From: a virus
Length of the DNA: 64,000 bases
IMG/VR virus record: IMGVR_UViG_3300033143_002183
Span: 1-64,000 of that record
Reading direction: 5' to 3' (one strand)
The translations under genes were made by a program, and so were the position numbers. The notes under the pieces are model-generated. The model saw only the letters and a list, made by a program, of their open reading frames with translations, was not told the DNA's origin and did no database searches. This document shows, piece by piece, positions 14,172 to 22,418 of the stretch (position 1 is its first letter; each line of letters opens with the position of its first letter).

Positions 14172-16327
14172 TGAAAGATTTTGCTACACTAAAACATTTT
14201 GAGCCTGCTGAAAAGCTCGTAGAAGTTTTAATGCAAAAGACTCAAAATAGCAATCCTAACTTTTTTAGAATATCTGTAGCGTATTATTTTGCTAAAGTAG
14301 CAAGTATGATGCGTTGCGACATCGACACCCATGATCGGGGGCTGATCCCAGTCAGCTTGTATGCAATGAACTTGGCAAGTTCTGGTCATGGTAAAGGTCA
14401 CTCAACTAATATCATTGAGGACCAGGTAGTCTTACCCTTCCGTGAAAAGTTTTTAAATGAAACATTTCCAATTGTCTCCGCTAAGCATATTGCTCGGTTA
14501 GCACTTAAACGTGCTGCTAAGTACCAGCTTGACGATGATGAGATGTTGGAGAAGTTGAATAAAGAATTTGAAGGTATGGGTACATTAGCATTCTCTTTTG
14601 ACAGTGGAACTACTGCAGCTATTAAGCAAATGCGACACAAACTGTTAATGGCGAATGCTGGTTCAGTCAATTTCGAGATGGACGAACTTGGCTCGAATCT
14701 ACTAGGAAACGTGGAAGCATTAACCGTATTCCTAGAATTGTATGATGTAGGTAAAGTAAAACCTAAGTTAGTTAAAAACACGATGGAAAATAAGCGTGTG
14801 GAAGAAATCGAAGGACGAACTCCAACTAACTTACTCCTATATGGGACACCCGCCAAAGTATTAAATGGTGGGAAAGCTGAAGAAGAACTAATGGCCATGT
14901 TTGAAACTGGTTATGCACGACGTTGTTTCTTTGGCTTTGATCGTAGCCACAACTCCAAGATGGAATTATCTCCGCTTGAAATCTATGATATGACGACAAG
15001 CAAAGCTTCGTCTAAATATCTGGATGAACTTGCACAGAGACTTACCAAATTAGCAGATCCAGTTAACTTCAATATTAAGCTGGAAATGTCTAAAAAAGTA
15101 AGTTTACTGTTGATTGAGTATAAACTAAATTGTGAGAAACGCGCCAACGCTATGCGAGAACACGAAGATGTCAAGAAAGCGGAAATCTCACACCGTTATT
15201 ACAAGGCTCTTAAGCTTGCCGGCGCATATGCATTTGTGGATGGAGCCAAAGGTATTACTGAAGATCACTTATATTGTGCAATTAAATTAGCGGAAGAGTC
15301 AGGAGAGGCTTTTTCCCAGCTATTAACCCGGGATCGAAACTACGTAAAGCTTGCGAAATATATTGCTGACGTTGATCGTGAAATTACCCAGGTTGATTTA
15401 GTTGAAGACCTACCTTTCTATAAGGGTAGTGAATCCCAGCGGCGAGATCTTATGTCATTGGCTGTAGCATGGGGCTACAAGCACAATATCATCATTAAGA
15501 AGTCTTATAGTGAAGGTATTGAGTTCCTAAAAGGGGAATCAATGGCTGAAACAGATCTCAGCAAAATGACACTGTCTTATAGTACCGATATTGCTATGGG
15601 CTATAAGGCAGATCATGCTCCATTCGATAGTTTACATAAAGTAACAAGTGCAGCTGGCCATCATTATACAGCGCACCATTTCAAAGAAGGCCATCGAATA
15701 AGCAACAAAGCTATCCCAGGCTTTAATATGGTTATGATTGATGTTGATGAGGGCATTAGCCTATCAGCAGCTCAATTATTATTAAGCGATTACAAATGTT
15801 TCTTTGCAACTACAAAGAAGCACACTGCAGCATTGAATCGTTTCCGAATCATATTCCCACTGACCCATGAAGTTAAATTGGGTCCAGAAGAATATGCTAA
15901 ATTTATGGAAAATGTATTTGCTTGGTTACCTTTTAAGGTTGATCCAGCACCGAAAGATATTGCTCGTAAGTGGGAATCGTTTAAAGGCGAACACCATTAT
16001 CAGGAAGGTAAGTTGTTAGACGCAATGTTATTCATTCCTGAAACTCGCAAGGAAGAACAACAAGCTAAGCGTATCCTGGACTCTCAATCTATGACGAATT
16101 TAGAACGCTGGTTTGCTTTAAATACATCAAATGGTAATAGATCAAACCAATTAGTTAAATATGCGTTAGCATTAGTAGACAATGGGTATGACATTGAGGG
16201 CGTTCGTCGTTCTGTAATGGACTTTAACTCCAAGTTGAAGGAAGGTCTACCTGAGGCAGAAATTAGTGCCACTATTATGATGACCGCATCGAGAGCTATT
16301 ACTGTACGTGAAACAAATAAACAGTAA
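14171..16327 (+). CDS. DNA primase with ATPase-like N-terminus (N4 gp42-like)
   Basis: 718 aa. The N-terminal half resembles the DUF3987 ATPase type: a P-loop-like SSGHGKGHS (residues 70-78) and MDELGSN as a Walker B candidate near 170. The C-terminal half is an archaeo-eukaryotic primase domain: VMIDVD (D524, D526), TTKKH (H551) followed by RFRIIFPL, and a PriCT-like helical end (RSNQLVKYALALV). Size and position between nuclease and RecA-like ATPase match N4, where this gene supplies primers for replication. The order helicase-like then primase is the reverse of T7 gp4. Confidence 0.8.
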   Translation: MKDFATLKHFEPAEKLVEVLMQKTQNSNPNFFRISVAYYFAKVASMMRCDIDTHDRGLIPVSLYAMNLASSGHGKGHSTNIIEDQVVLPFREKFLNETFPIVSAKHIARLALKRAAKYQLDDDEMLEKLNKEFEGMGTLAFSFDSGTTAAIKQMRHKLLMANAGSVNFEMDELGSNLLGNVEALTVFLELYDVGKVKPKLVKNTMENKRVEEIEGRTPTNLLLYGTPAKVLNGGKAEEELMAMFETGYARRCFFGFDRSHNSKMELSPLEIYDMTTSKASSKYLDELAQRLTKLADPVNFNIKLEMSKKVSLLLIEYKLNCEKRANAMREHEDVKKAEISHRYYKALKLAGAYAFVDGAKGITEDHLYCAIKLAEESGEAFSQLLTRDRNYVKLAKYIADVDREITQVDLVEDLPFYKGSESQRRDLMSLAVAWGYKHNIIIKKSYSEGIEFLKGESMAETDLSKMTLSYSTDIAMGYKADHAPFDSLHKVTSAAGHHYTAHHFKEGHRISNKAIPGFNMVMIDVDEGISLSAAQLLLSDYKCFFATTKKHTAALNRFRIIFPLTHEVKLGPEEYAKFMENVFAWLPFKVDPAPKDIARKWESFKGEHHYQEGKLLDAMLFIPETRKEEQQAKRILDSQSMTNLERWFALNTSNGNRSNQLVKYALALVDNGYDIEGVRRSVMDFNSKLKEGLPEAEISATIMMTASRAITVRETNKQ

Positions 16328-16336
16328 GGACGATTA

Positions 16337-17080
16337 ATGTCAGATGTAATAAGTAATAAAAAAATCGTATTGGTTATGGGTAAGCCTACCACTGGTAAGA
16401 CTACCTCATTAATGAATATGGCAGATCAAGACCGTATGGTCTATCTGAATACCGATTTGAAAGATTTGCCATTTAAGAGCAAATTCAAAGAAGTAGATAT
16501 TGCTGACCCAAAAGTTGTATTAGCAGCTTTGGATCAAATTGAAGCAGCGGAAAATGTTGACGGTGGCGTGCTAGATACAATTACGTTCTTAATGAACCAA
16601 TTTGAACGGCAATACGTTGCAAACCACAAAAACAGCAAAGGTGTCCTTGACACTATGGGCGGTTGGGGTGAGTATGCAAAATTTTATCATGCAGTAATGA
16701 TGAAAATCAAAGCTGGAACGAAAAACTATGCTGTGATGGCACATGCTGCTGATGAAATGAATGAAAAAGACATGGTGCTTGAAACTAAAGTACCTGTCAA
16801 AGGTGCCGTAGGTAAGGTTGGTGTGGAAGCGGATTTCACAACAGTCATCTCTACCAAACGGATGAGCATTATTGCTCTCGAAGATTATGCAAATCCTTTA
16901 TTAACCTTCTCAGATGATGAGTTGGAAGATGGATTTAAGTACGTATTCCAAACTCGTATTGATGCTAATACCATTGGTGAGAAAATGCGTTCTGCAATAG
17001 GTCTTTGGGATCGCAAAGAAATGTTCATTAATAATGATCTAAGCTTGGTTTTCCAACGCTTGAATGATTATTACGCGTAA
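16337..17080 (+). CDS. RecA-like P-loop ATPase (N4 gp44-like)
   Basis: Walker A GKPTTGKTT (residues 15-23) and a Walker B-like strand GGVLDTITFLM, the pattern of phage AAA_24/Sak4-type ATPases. It lies between primase and SSB as in N4. Such proteins promote annealing or strand exchange with their cognate SSB; here this is inferred. AAGGACG precedes the ATG. Confidence 0.8.
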   Translation: MSDVISNKKIVLVMGKPTTGKTTSLMNMADQDRMVYLNTDLKDLPFKSKFKEVDIADPKVVLAALDQIEAAENVDGGVLDTITFLMNQFERQYVANHKNSKGVLDTMGGWGEYAKFYHAVMMKIKAGTKNYAVMAHAADEMNEKDMVLETKVPVKGAVGKVGVEADFTTVISTKRMSIIALEDYANPLLTFSDDELEDGFKYVFQTRIDANTIGEKMRSAIGLWDRKEMFINNDLSLVFQRLNDYYA

Positions 17081-17087
17081 GTAATTA

Positions 17088-17171
17088 GGGAAGGTAGTTT
17101 TAACAGAAGAACGCTGGCTAGGTAAATACCTGGCTTGATGCTGCGGGTATCGAATCCCGCCCTTCCCTCCA
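17088..17171 (+). tRNA. tRNA-like RNA with encoded CCA, anticodon not assignable
   Basis: Acceptor GGGAAGG/CCTTCCC (7 bp), D-arm GTTT/GAAC with 8-base loop, T-stem GCGGG/CCCGC, then discriminator T and CCA. Two points are abnormal. The T-loop has eight bases (TATCGAAT, one A more than TTCGAAT). The central hairpin is GCTAGGT/ACCTGGC around AAAT, not a 5-bp stem with 7-base loop, so no anticodon can be placed. A decayed tRNA or a tRNA mimic between the ATPase and SSB genes. Confidence 0.6.
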
Positions 17172-17197
17172 TTTTAATCAATAAACAAGGAAATTAA

Positions 17198-17929
17198 ATG
17201 CTTGATAATTTAAAATCTAATGATTCCATTGAACATGAAGGTGATTCATTAGGCGGTGGTTCTTATATCATTGCAACAGATACATATCGTTTGACTACTG
17301 ATATGGCTTATTTTGATAAGTCTAAAAATGGTGCTACCAGCTTCAATGTAGTATTGAAAGGTAAGAATGGCGAAACTGTAAAACAAACCTGGTGGGTAGC
17401 AAGTGGTAATGCGAAAGGCAACAAAAACTTCTACACAGATAAGAATGGTAAAGATCATTACTTACCTGATTTCTCATCAGCTAACAACTTCTGTTTACTA
17501 GCGTGTGGTAAAGAAATTTCTGCACTTAAGACTGAAGAAAAGCAAATCATGTTATATGATTTCACTGAACGTAAAGAAGTACCTACTAAGAAAATGGTAG
17601 CTATGGACGTACTTCAAACAGAAACTATTGTTGCAGTTGAAAAGCAAATTGTTGATAAGACAGTAGATGATGGTTCAGGTAACTATTTACCTACTGGTGA
17701 AACTCGTGAACAGAACCAAATCATGAAGACTTTCAGTGTTAAAGATAAGCGTTCAGCTGCAGAAGTACGCGCTGAATTGCCTGCTGAAGAAGCTTCATTC
17801 CATGATGATTGGGTTGAAAAGAACAAAGGCACTGTAAACGATCTGTCTACAGGTGTTGCTGCTGGTGGTACCGAAGGTGCTCCTGGTGATGCAGACACAG
17901 CTGGTGGTGAAACCAAAAGCTTGTTCTAA
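17198..17929 (+). CDS. single-stranded DNA-binding protein (N4 gp45-like)
   Basis: 243 aa, close to the N4 SSB in length and located after the primase and ATPase genes as in N4. An OB-like beta-rich N-terminal half (TYRLTTDMAYFDKS, NVVLKGKNGETV) is followed by an acidic Gly/Ala-rich tail ending KSLF. It has the AAGGAA ribosome site. In N4, SSB also activates host sigma70 RNA polymerase at late promoters; that role here is inferred from synteny. A long non-coding region follows at once. Confidence 0.78.
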   Translation: MLDNLKSNDSIEHEGDSLGGGSYIIATDTYRLTTDMAYFDKSKNGATSFNVVLKGKNGETVKQTWWVASGNAKGNKNFYTDKNGKDHYLPDFSSANNFCLLACGKEISALKTEEKQIMLYDFTERKEVPTKKMVAMDVLQTETIVAVEKQIVDKTVDDGSGNYLPTGETREQNQIMKTFSVKDKRSAAEVRAELPAEEASFHDDWVEKNKGTVNDLSTGVAAGGTEGAPGDADTAGGETKSLF

Positions 17930-18650
17930 ATATTTAGGTAGCTCCTAATAGGTTTTGTAAGTTTTGCCTATAAATAAACTTACAACTAAAGGTTTTGCTG
18001 ATTGTCCCATAAACAGTCAGTCGCGGTGGGTGCATATCTAAGGAGGGTACCTAGTGAGTGTAACTAGTGACTAACAGCCGCCAAATTCAAAGAGCATAAG
18101 GGCCGGAAACGCGACTGCAGAATAATAGCAAGCGAAACAATCTGGAATCCTTAATTTAGTACCCTATTCAAAGTTTTACTCCGCCTGATCCCAGCAGGTT
18201 ATTGGTTAGGTTGACTTGCTCCCGGCAAGGTCTGGTTGATCCGGGATACATCACTAGAGTTATTAACAGCAACTGTTACGAAATAATAGTAGTCATATAA
18301 CTTGTGTATTGAATGTGTAGTGTTAATTTCATACACCAGCGAGAGCATACTCACCCTGTTAAAACAAACCGTTTGCCACGTTAAGGCTTACGACTTCTTT
18401 TGATACGTGTAACAACGTGACAAAAAGGTTTTTGATATCTGTGCCTTAAACAGTTATTACGTTGGGTTTCGTCACAGCCTAAACGATGGTTATATTCGTA
18501 ACCAAGTTAATAGTGCGGCTTCTGCGGCTGCATTGTTAATCTTAAAGTATACTTGCAACAATAGGCTATTAAAATTGCACCCCATTGGGAACTGTCAAAA
18601 CAAGGTTTAAAGTCCCTGTAGTAGTTGTAAGTGTACTTTAACATTAACAA
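17930..18650 (+). ncRNA. large structured non-coding RNA (GOLLD/ROOL-like candidate)
   Basis: About 710 bases without a gene but dense with helices. Examples: TTAGG/CCTAA at 17934-17948; TTGTAAGTTT/AAACTTACAA at 17955-17964 and 17976-17985; AGGGTAC with GTACCCT (18044, 18159); TCCCGG/CCGGGA (18220, 18241); TAACAG/CTGTTA (18264-18278); TTAAGGC/GCCTTAA (18381, 18443); a 12-bp helix 18508-18519 with 18527-18538; and an 18-bp helix with two G-U pairs closing the 3' domain, 18542-18559 with 18624-18641. Giant phage RNAs of this size often lie near tRNA genes, as here. Family membership is not proven. Confidence 0.7.
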
Positions 18651-18663
18651 ATAAGGAATACAT

Positions 18664-19161
18664 ATGTACGAAATGATTGCCTATATAGGCACAAAATTGA
18701 TTAAAGCAACACCAATGACTCGGTTACACTATAATATTTTTCGTGGTTGGGATTTACCTGATGATGAGAATGGGGATGATAAAGGCTATTTAGTTGAATA
18801 CACTGATGGTGGTGAACCAAATACAAATGATTATGATGGCTATGTTTCATGGTCACCAAAAGAGCAATTTGATAATGCTTATAAAAAAACAAATGGGTTA
18901 CCTTTTGGTTTAGCAGTTGATGCAGCCAAATTAGGATTCCGTATTGCTCGTAATGGGTGGAATGGTACAGGTATGTTTGCTTTCTTTGTACCGTCAAGCG
19001 TATTTAAAGTTAATCGTGCACCTTTATTAGGTATATTTGATGAAGGTACCGAAATTAAATACCGTGCTCATATGGATCTCGTAGCTGCTGATGGTACCGT
19101 GGGTACTTGGTCACCTAGTAATAGTGATACTTTAGCAACTGATTGGTATATTGTGGAGTAA
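18664..19161 (+). CDS. Tad2-like anti-Thoeris protein (DUF2829) with N-terminal phage domain
   Basis: Residues about 80-165 match the DUF2829 pattern: FGLAVDAAKLGFRIARNGWN, GMFAFFVP, APLLGIF, ADGTVGTW and DWYIVE. DUF2829 proteins include Tad2, which binds the nucleotide signal made by Thoeris ThsB and so blocks this defence. The N-terminal 75 residues (KATPMTRLHYNIFRGWDLP, GYVSWSPKEQF) are a separate domain common in phage small proteins. The gene follows the large RNA and has an AAGGAATA site. Activity against Thoeris is inferred from the family. Confidence 0.82.
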   Translation: MYEMIAYIGTKLIKATPMTRLHYNIFRGWDLPDDENGDDKGYLVEYTDGGEPNTNDYDGYVSWSPKEQFDNAYKKTNGLPFGLAVDAAKLGFRIARNGWNGTGMFAFFVPSSVFKVNRAPLLGIFDEGTEIKYRAHMDLVAADGTVGTWSPSNSDTLATDWYIVE

Positions 19162-19163
19162 TT

Positions 19164-19364
19164 ATGGAAGATTATCAAAAACGAGTTATAAAAGAAAAAG
19201 AAGAGCTGGATAAAAAAATTGATAGCTTAACTTCTTTTTTAGATAAAGGTATGTTTGTTAAACTAACTAAAGATGATGTAGGGCTACTACGTACTCAACA
19301 TTCAATTATGTTAGCTTATAGAACTACTTTAAAAATGCGTATAGCTAATTTTTATAAGGACTAA
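19164..19364 (+). CDS. coiled-coil small protein, 66 aa
   Basis: I start it at ATG 19164 (MEDYQKRVIKEKEEL), with GGAG about 5 bases upstream, rather than at an in-frame start inside the Tad2-like gene. It is a helical protein of a kind widespread in phages (DYQKRV..EK.EL..K pattern), often next to DUF2829 genes. Function unknown. Confidence 0.7.
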   Translation: MEDYQKRVIKEKEELDKKIDSLTSFLDKGMFVKLTKDDVGLLRTQHSIMLAYRTTLKMRIANFYKD

Positions 19365-19366
19365 TA

Positions 19367-19900
19367 ATGACTATAAAAATACACTTTATTTCTGATTTAC
19401 ATTTAGGCCATAAAAAAATCTTGGAGTTTGGGGATCGCCCTCATGACTCATTGGAAGATATGCACATTGCTATGGTCGAACAGTGGAATACCAAAGTTCG
19501 TAAGAATAAGGATATCGTGTATATATTAGGTGATGTATGCCTAGACATAAATGAGCTTCATTGGCTCAATATGATGAATGGACAGAAACGACTTATTCTT
19601 GGTAATCATGATACATTTCATTATGATGTGTATCGTGAATACTTTAAAGAAGTATGGCATTTCCATAAAGCTTATAAAGGCTTAGTACTAACGCATATAC
19701 CAGTACACCCTGGGGAATTACAAAACCGGGAAACCTGGAAGTACAATGTTCATGGGCATATCCATGATAAAAAATTAAATAACTTAGGTTCTAAATACCT
19801 TAATGTTAATGTAGACATTGTTGGTTACGCACCTCTTTCTTTAGATGAGGTACGTGAACGTATTGCGTTCAATGAGATACCTGGTAATTTATATAGATAA
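19367..19900 (+). CDS. calcineurin-like metallophosphoesterase
   Basis: All metal-binding motifs of the family are visible: SDLHLGH near the N-terminus, ILGDVC, LGNHD, LTHIPVHP and NVHGHIHD. The protein (177 aa) is the size of phage phosphoesterases that act on nucleic acid ends or small phosphoesters; the substrate cannot be told. Two bases separate it from the upstream coiled-coil gene. Confidence 0.88.
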   Translation: MTIKIHFISDLHLGHKKILEFGDRPHDSLEDMHIAMVEQWNTKVRKNKDIVYILGDVCLDINELHWLNMMNGQKRLILGNHDTFHYDVYREYFKEVWHFHKAYKGLVLTHIPVHPGELQNRETWKYNVHGHIHDKKLNNLGSKYLNVNVDIVGYAPLSLDEVRERIAFNEIPGNLYR

Positions 19901-19908
19901 ATAAAGAA

Positions 19909-19988
19909 TGGTAAAGTAGTACGATAAGCCCCGCACATCACACTGTTGGGCAAGAAGGTGATGAAGCTCCACCTCTGGGTCATACCAG
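19909..19988 (+). ncRNA. structured intergenic RNA element, about 80 nt
   Basis: The gap between phosphoesterase and DNA ligase can fold. TGGTA (19909) pairs with TACCA (19983), GCCC with GGGC, AGGTG with CACCT, and CTGG with CCAG (the last competes with the outer helix). Size and closing helix recall a tRNA but no T-loop or anticodon is recognisable. Function unknown. Confidence 0.3.
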
Positions 19989-20030
19989 TATAAGTGCTAA
20001 GCTTCCGCGAATTTAATAAAAGGAAATAGT

Positions 20031-21161
20031 ATGGATTATTCACGAACACTTTATTCAACAGATTCAAAAGGTAAGATTCGTCAATGGTCTATTAAAACAT
20101 TTGGCCACACCTATATTGTACAACATGGTGTTAAAGGTGGAAAATTACAATCCAAAACCACACAATGTAAGCCTAAAAATATTGGCAAGTCTAATGAGAC
20201 TACAGGTGTGGAGCAAGCAGTATTAGAGGCACAAGCAAAATGGACGTTCCAGGTTAATCGTGATGATTATCATTGGGATGTAAACAAGGCAAATCGCCAG
20301 ATTCGTCCGATGTTAGCTATGGACTATTTAAAAGTTCCGCACCGAGTTGATTGGGAACAAGCCTTAGCACAACCAAAGTTAGATGGTGTACGCCTCACTT
20401 ATGGTCGTAGATATCGAGATGAGTCTGGCCACGAGGCTATGACTCGTAAAGGAGAAACATATGTACTCCCTCATCTTACTAAACCAACAACTGAACTCTT
20501 GGCACTGGTTAATTCCTTATGTGGGAATAAGTGTCTCGCTTTAGATGGTGAAGCTTACATTCATGGTATGTCACTTCAACGTATTATGCGATTGGTTAAA
20601 AAAGTTAGACCTGGTGAATCAGAACATCTAAAGTATTATTTATTTGATCTAGTTATTCCTAGTATGGAATTTCATAATCGACATGAATTATTACGTCGTG
20701 CGTTAAAATTATATAATCAAAAAACCAATGTATTTAGTTTAGTTACTGTTACTAAAATTAGTAATGAAAGTATGATGAAACAAGTCCATGGGCTGTATAC
20801 CACAGCTGGTTATGAAGGCTTAATGATACGTCATCGTGATTCTGAATATGGTATTGCTAAACGCTCTCCAGATTTATTTAAATATAAACATTTCATGGAT
20901 GATGAAGCGAAGATCATTGATATATGGCAGGATACTAACTGGAATGCTATGTTAACCGTGGTCCAGAAAAATGGTAAAGAGTGTAAAGTAACACCTAAAC
21001 GTACTCATGAAGAACGTAAACAGATGCTCCATGAACAAGATAAATATCTTGGTAAATGGATCACATGTAAGTTTCAAACCTATACTGATGATGGTAAGAT
21101 GCAATTCCCAGTTGGATTAGCATTACGTAAATGCACTGATGAAGGTGTACCCATTGAGTAA
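20031..21161 (+). CDS. ATP-dependent DNA ligase with N-terminal WGR-like domain
   Basis: The nucleotidyltransferase motif PKLDGVR places the AMP-accepting lysine at K116. Later motifs are ALDGEAYIHG, the EGLMIRH motif (IV) and DLFKYKHF (V). The OB fold occupies the C-terminus (KWITCKFQTYTDDGK). Residues 1-80 (IRQWSIKTFGHTYIVQHG) resemble a WGR domain that may hold DNA or a partner. It seals nicks during replication and repair. AAGGAAA precedes the start. Confidence 0.9.
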   Translation: MDYSRTLYSTDSKGKIRQWSIKTFGHTYIVQHGVKGGKLQSKTTQCKPKNIGKSNETTGVEQAVLEAQAKWTFQVNRDDYHWDVNKANRQIRPMLAMDYLKVPHRVDWEQALAQPKLDGVRLTYGRRYRDESGHEAMTRKGETYVLPHLTKPTTELLALVNSLCGNKCLALDGEAYIHGMSLQRIMRLVKKVRPGESEHLKYYLFDLVIPSMEFHNRHELLRRALKLYNQKTNVFSLVTVTKISNESMMKQVHGLYTTAGYEGLMIRHRDSEYGIAKRSPDLFKYKHFMDDEAKIIDIWQDTNWNAMLTVVQKNGKECKVTPKRTHEERKQMLHEQDKYLGKWITCKFQTYTDDGKMQFPVGLALRKCTDEGVPIE

Positions 21162-21171
21162 AGTAGTTCAT

Positions 21172-21312
21172 ATGTACTATCATAGAGAAGTATTAGGTGT
21201 CCCACATTTCCCTAGAGCCTTATGTGGTAATGGTGAACCAATTCACCGACTTAAAACAACACGTAACTGGGCTCATGTAACATGTGATCAATGTAATAAA
21301 TATAATAAATAG
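21172..21312 (+). CDS. Cys-containing mini-protein, 46 aa
   Basis: A small frame with a Cys early and a CDQC pair at the end (VTCDQCNKYNK), suggesting a zinc knuckle. No good ribosome site precedes the ATG at 21172; a TTG at 21154 overlapping the ligase stop is an alternative start. Function unknown. Confidence 0.45.
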   Translation: MYYHREVLGVPHFPRALCGNGEPIHRLKTTRNWAHVTCDQCNKYNK

Positions 21313-21320
21313 ATTCCATC

Positions 21321-21391
21321 GCGGTCCTTTTAGGCCGGTGGTATAAGGCTTTAGCGGTTATCCTTAGAAGGGTGAGAGTCCTTGAACTGCA
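21321..21391 (+). ncRNA. tRNA-like element, 71 nt
   Basis: GCGGTCC (21321) pairs with GAACTGC (21384-21390) over six of seven positions as an acceptor stem. Directly before the 3' strand lies a T-arm-like hairpin, AAGG/CCTT with loop GTGAGAGT, the geometry of a tRNA. The T-loop lacks TTC and no CCA is encoded. Probably a decayed tRNA or a tRNA mimic. Confidence 0.4.
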
Positions 21392-21415
21392 CAAATTCAA
21401 ATAAGAGAGGCAGTA

Positions 21416-21643
21416 ATGAAACAACAAAAATTAGATTTTTTAGCTGATCTTGCTCTCCTATTAGATGAGCATAAAGTAGCTTTAGTTTCACGTAAAACGG
21501 GAAATTATACTGCGATTGGATTTCAATTCCGAGGCCCTATAGGTAAGACGCATCACCAAGTAACTTTAGAAACACCACGATGCCATATAACTCCTCATGA
21601 TCTTCATGGGCTGTACCACTGGGTATCACTTAATGAAAATTAA
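21416..21643 (+). CDS. hypothetical protein, 75 aa
   Basis: Preceded by GAGAGG. It has an N-terminal helix (LDFLADLALLLDEH) and a beta-rich remainder with several His (TPHDLHGLYHW). No family recognised. Confidence 0.65.
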   Translation: MKQQKLDFLADLALLLDEHKVALVSRKTGNYTAIGFQFRGPIGKTHHQVTLETPRCHITPHDLHGLYHWVSLNEN

Positions 21644-21654
21644 TAGGAAATAAA

Positions 21655-22197
21655 ATGGAAGACAAACTAGAATTTCAACCTTGGCCTAAGATTGGCCGGG
21701 TAAGCCCATTCAGCGTTGTTATCAGCGAAAAGATTGATGGGACTAATGGATGCATTGTTATCCGTGATGGTGAATTAATTGCTACTCAATCACGTAAGCG
21801 TTTTATTATCGAAGGCGATGATAATTATGGCTTCGCTAAATGGGTTAATGAAAACCTTGAAGACATCTTAAAATTAGGTGAAGGTCACCACTATGGTGAA
21901 TGGGCTGGACCAGGTATTCAAAAGAATCCTCACAGCCTGGCAGAACGTAAGTTCTTCCTGTTTAATACAGCAAGGTGGAACCCAGATAATCCAAATCGTC
22001 CTGATTGTTGTACCACAGTGCCTGTACTTTATGAAGGCACACTAGAACCAGAGACTATTCCTGGTGTAATGGAACAACTATTAAAAGACTCCCCTGCTCC
22101 TATGCGACCAGAAGGCGTTGTTTGTTTCTATAAATCTTTTAAGATGTATACAAAACATACCTTTAATAGTCCTAACGGTAAATGGTGTAAAGAATAA
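21655..22197 (+). CDS. RNA ligase (T4 Rnl2/DRB0094-like superfamily)
   Basis: The nucleotidyltransferase signature SEKIDGTNG puts the adenylated lysine at K26. Downstream are QSRKRFI, HYGEWAGPGIQ (motif IV-like) and PEGVVCFYKS (motif V, with the lysine). At 180 aa it is a minimal catalytic domain without the long C-terminal extension of Rnl2. It should seal 3'-OH/5'-phosphate RNA ends, complementing RtcB which handles the opposite end chemistry. It shares one base with the next start. Confidence 0.85.
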   Translation: MEDKLEFQPWPKIGRVSPFSVVISEKIDGTNGCIVIRDGELIATQSRKRFIIEGDDNYGFAKWVNENLEDILKLGEGHHYGEWAGPGIQKNPHSLAERKFFLFNTARWNPDNPNRPDCCTTVPVLYEGTLEPETIPGVMEQLLKDSPAPMRPEGVVCFYKSFKMYTKHTFNSPNGKWCKE

Positions 22198-22409
22198 TGT
22201 ATTTTGATAACACAATGGATGGTATTGCTGAAGCTATCTCTAAAGAGTTGGCTCCAATTGAAGCATTAAGATTGATACGTACGATCTCTAACACACTCTA
22301 TAAACATAGCAAAGGTTATGAGAATAAAGCTAATCGCTTGATGATTAATCGCTTCAATCGTATTCGTAAAGAAGCAGGCAAACCTGAAATCGAACAACAC
22401 TGGCTCTAA
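22197..22409 (+). CDS. small helical basic protein, 70 aa
   Basis: Coupled to the RNA ligase gene by a TAATG overlap. Entirely helical with a basic C-terminal half (ENKANRLMINRFNRIRKEAG), so nucleic-acid binding is possible. No family recognised. Confidence 0.65.
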   Translation: MYFDNTMDGIAEAISKELAPIEALRLIRTISNTLYKHSKGYENKANRLMINRFNRIRKEAGKPEIEQHWL

Positions 22410-22418
22410 ACTTAGATT

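Noticed and set aside
17930-18650. Group I or group II self-splicing intron
   Set aside because: The flanking genes are complete and different, so there are no exons to join, and I could not place a group I catalytic core or a group II domain V.
18701-18997. 98-aa His-rich minus-strand frame
   Set aside because: It is antisense to the Tad2-like gene; its composition comes from the complementary codons.
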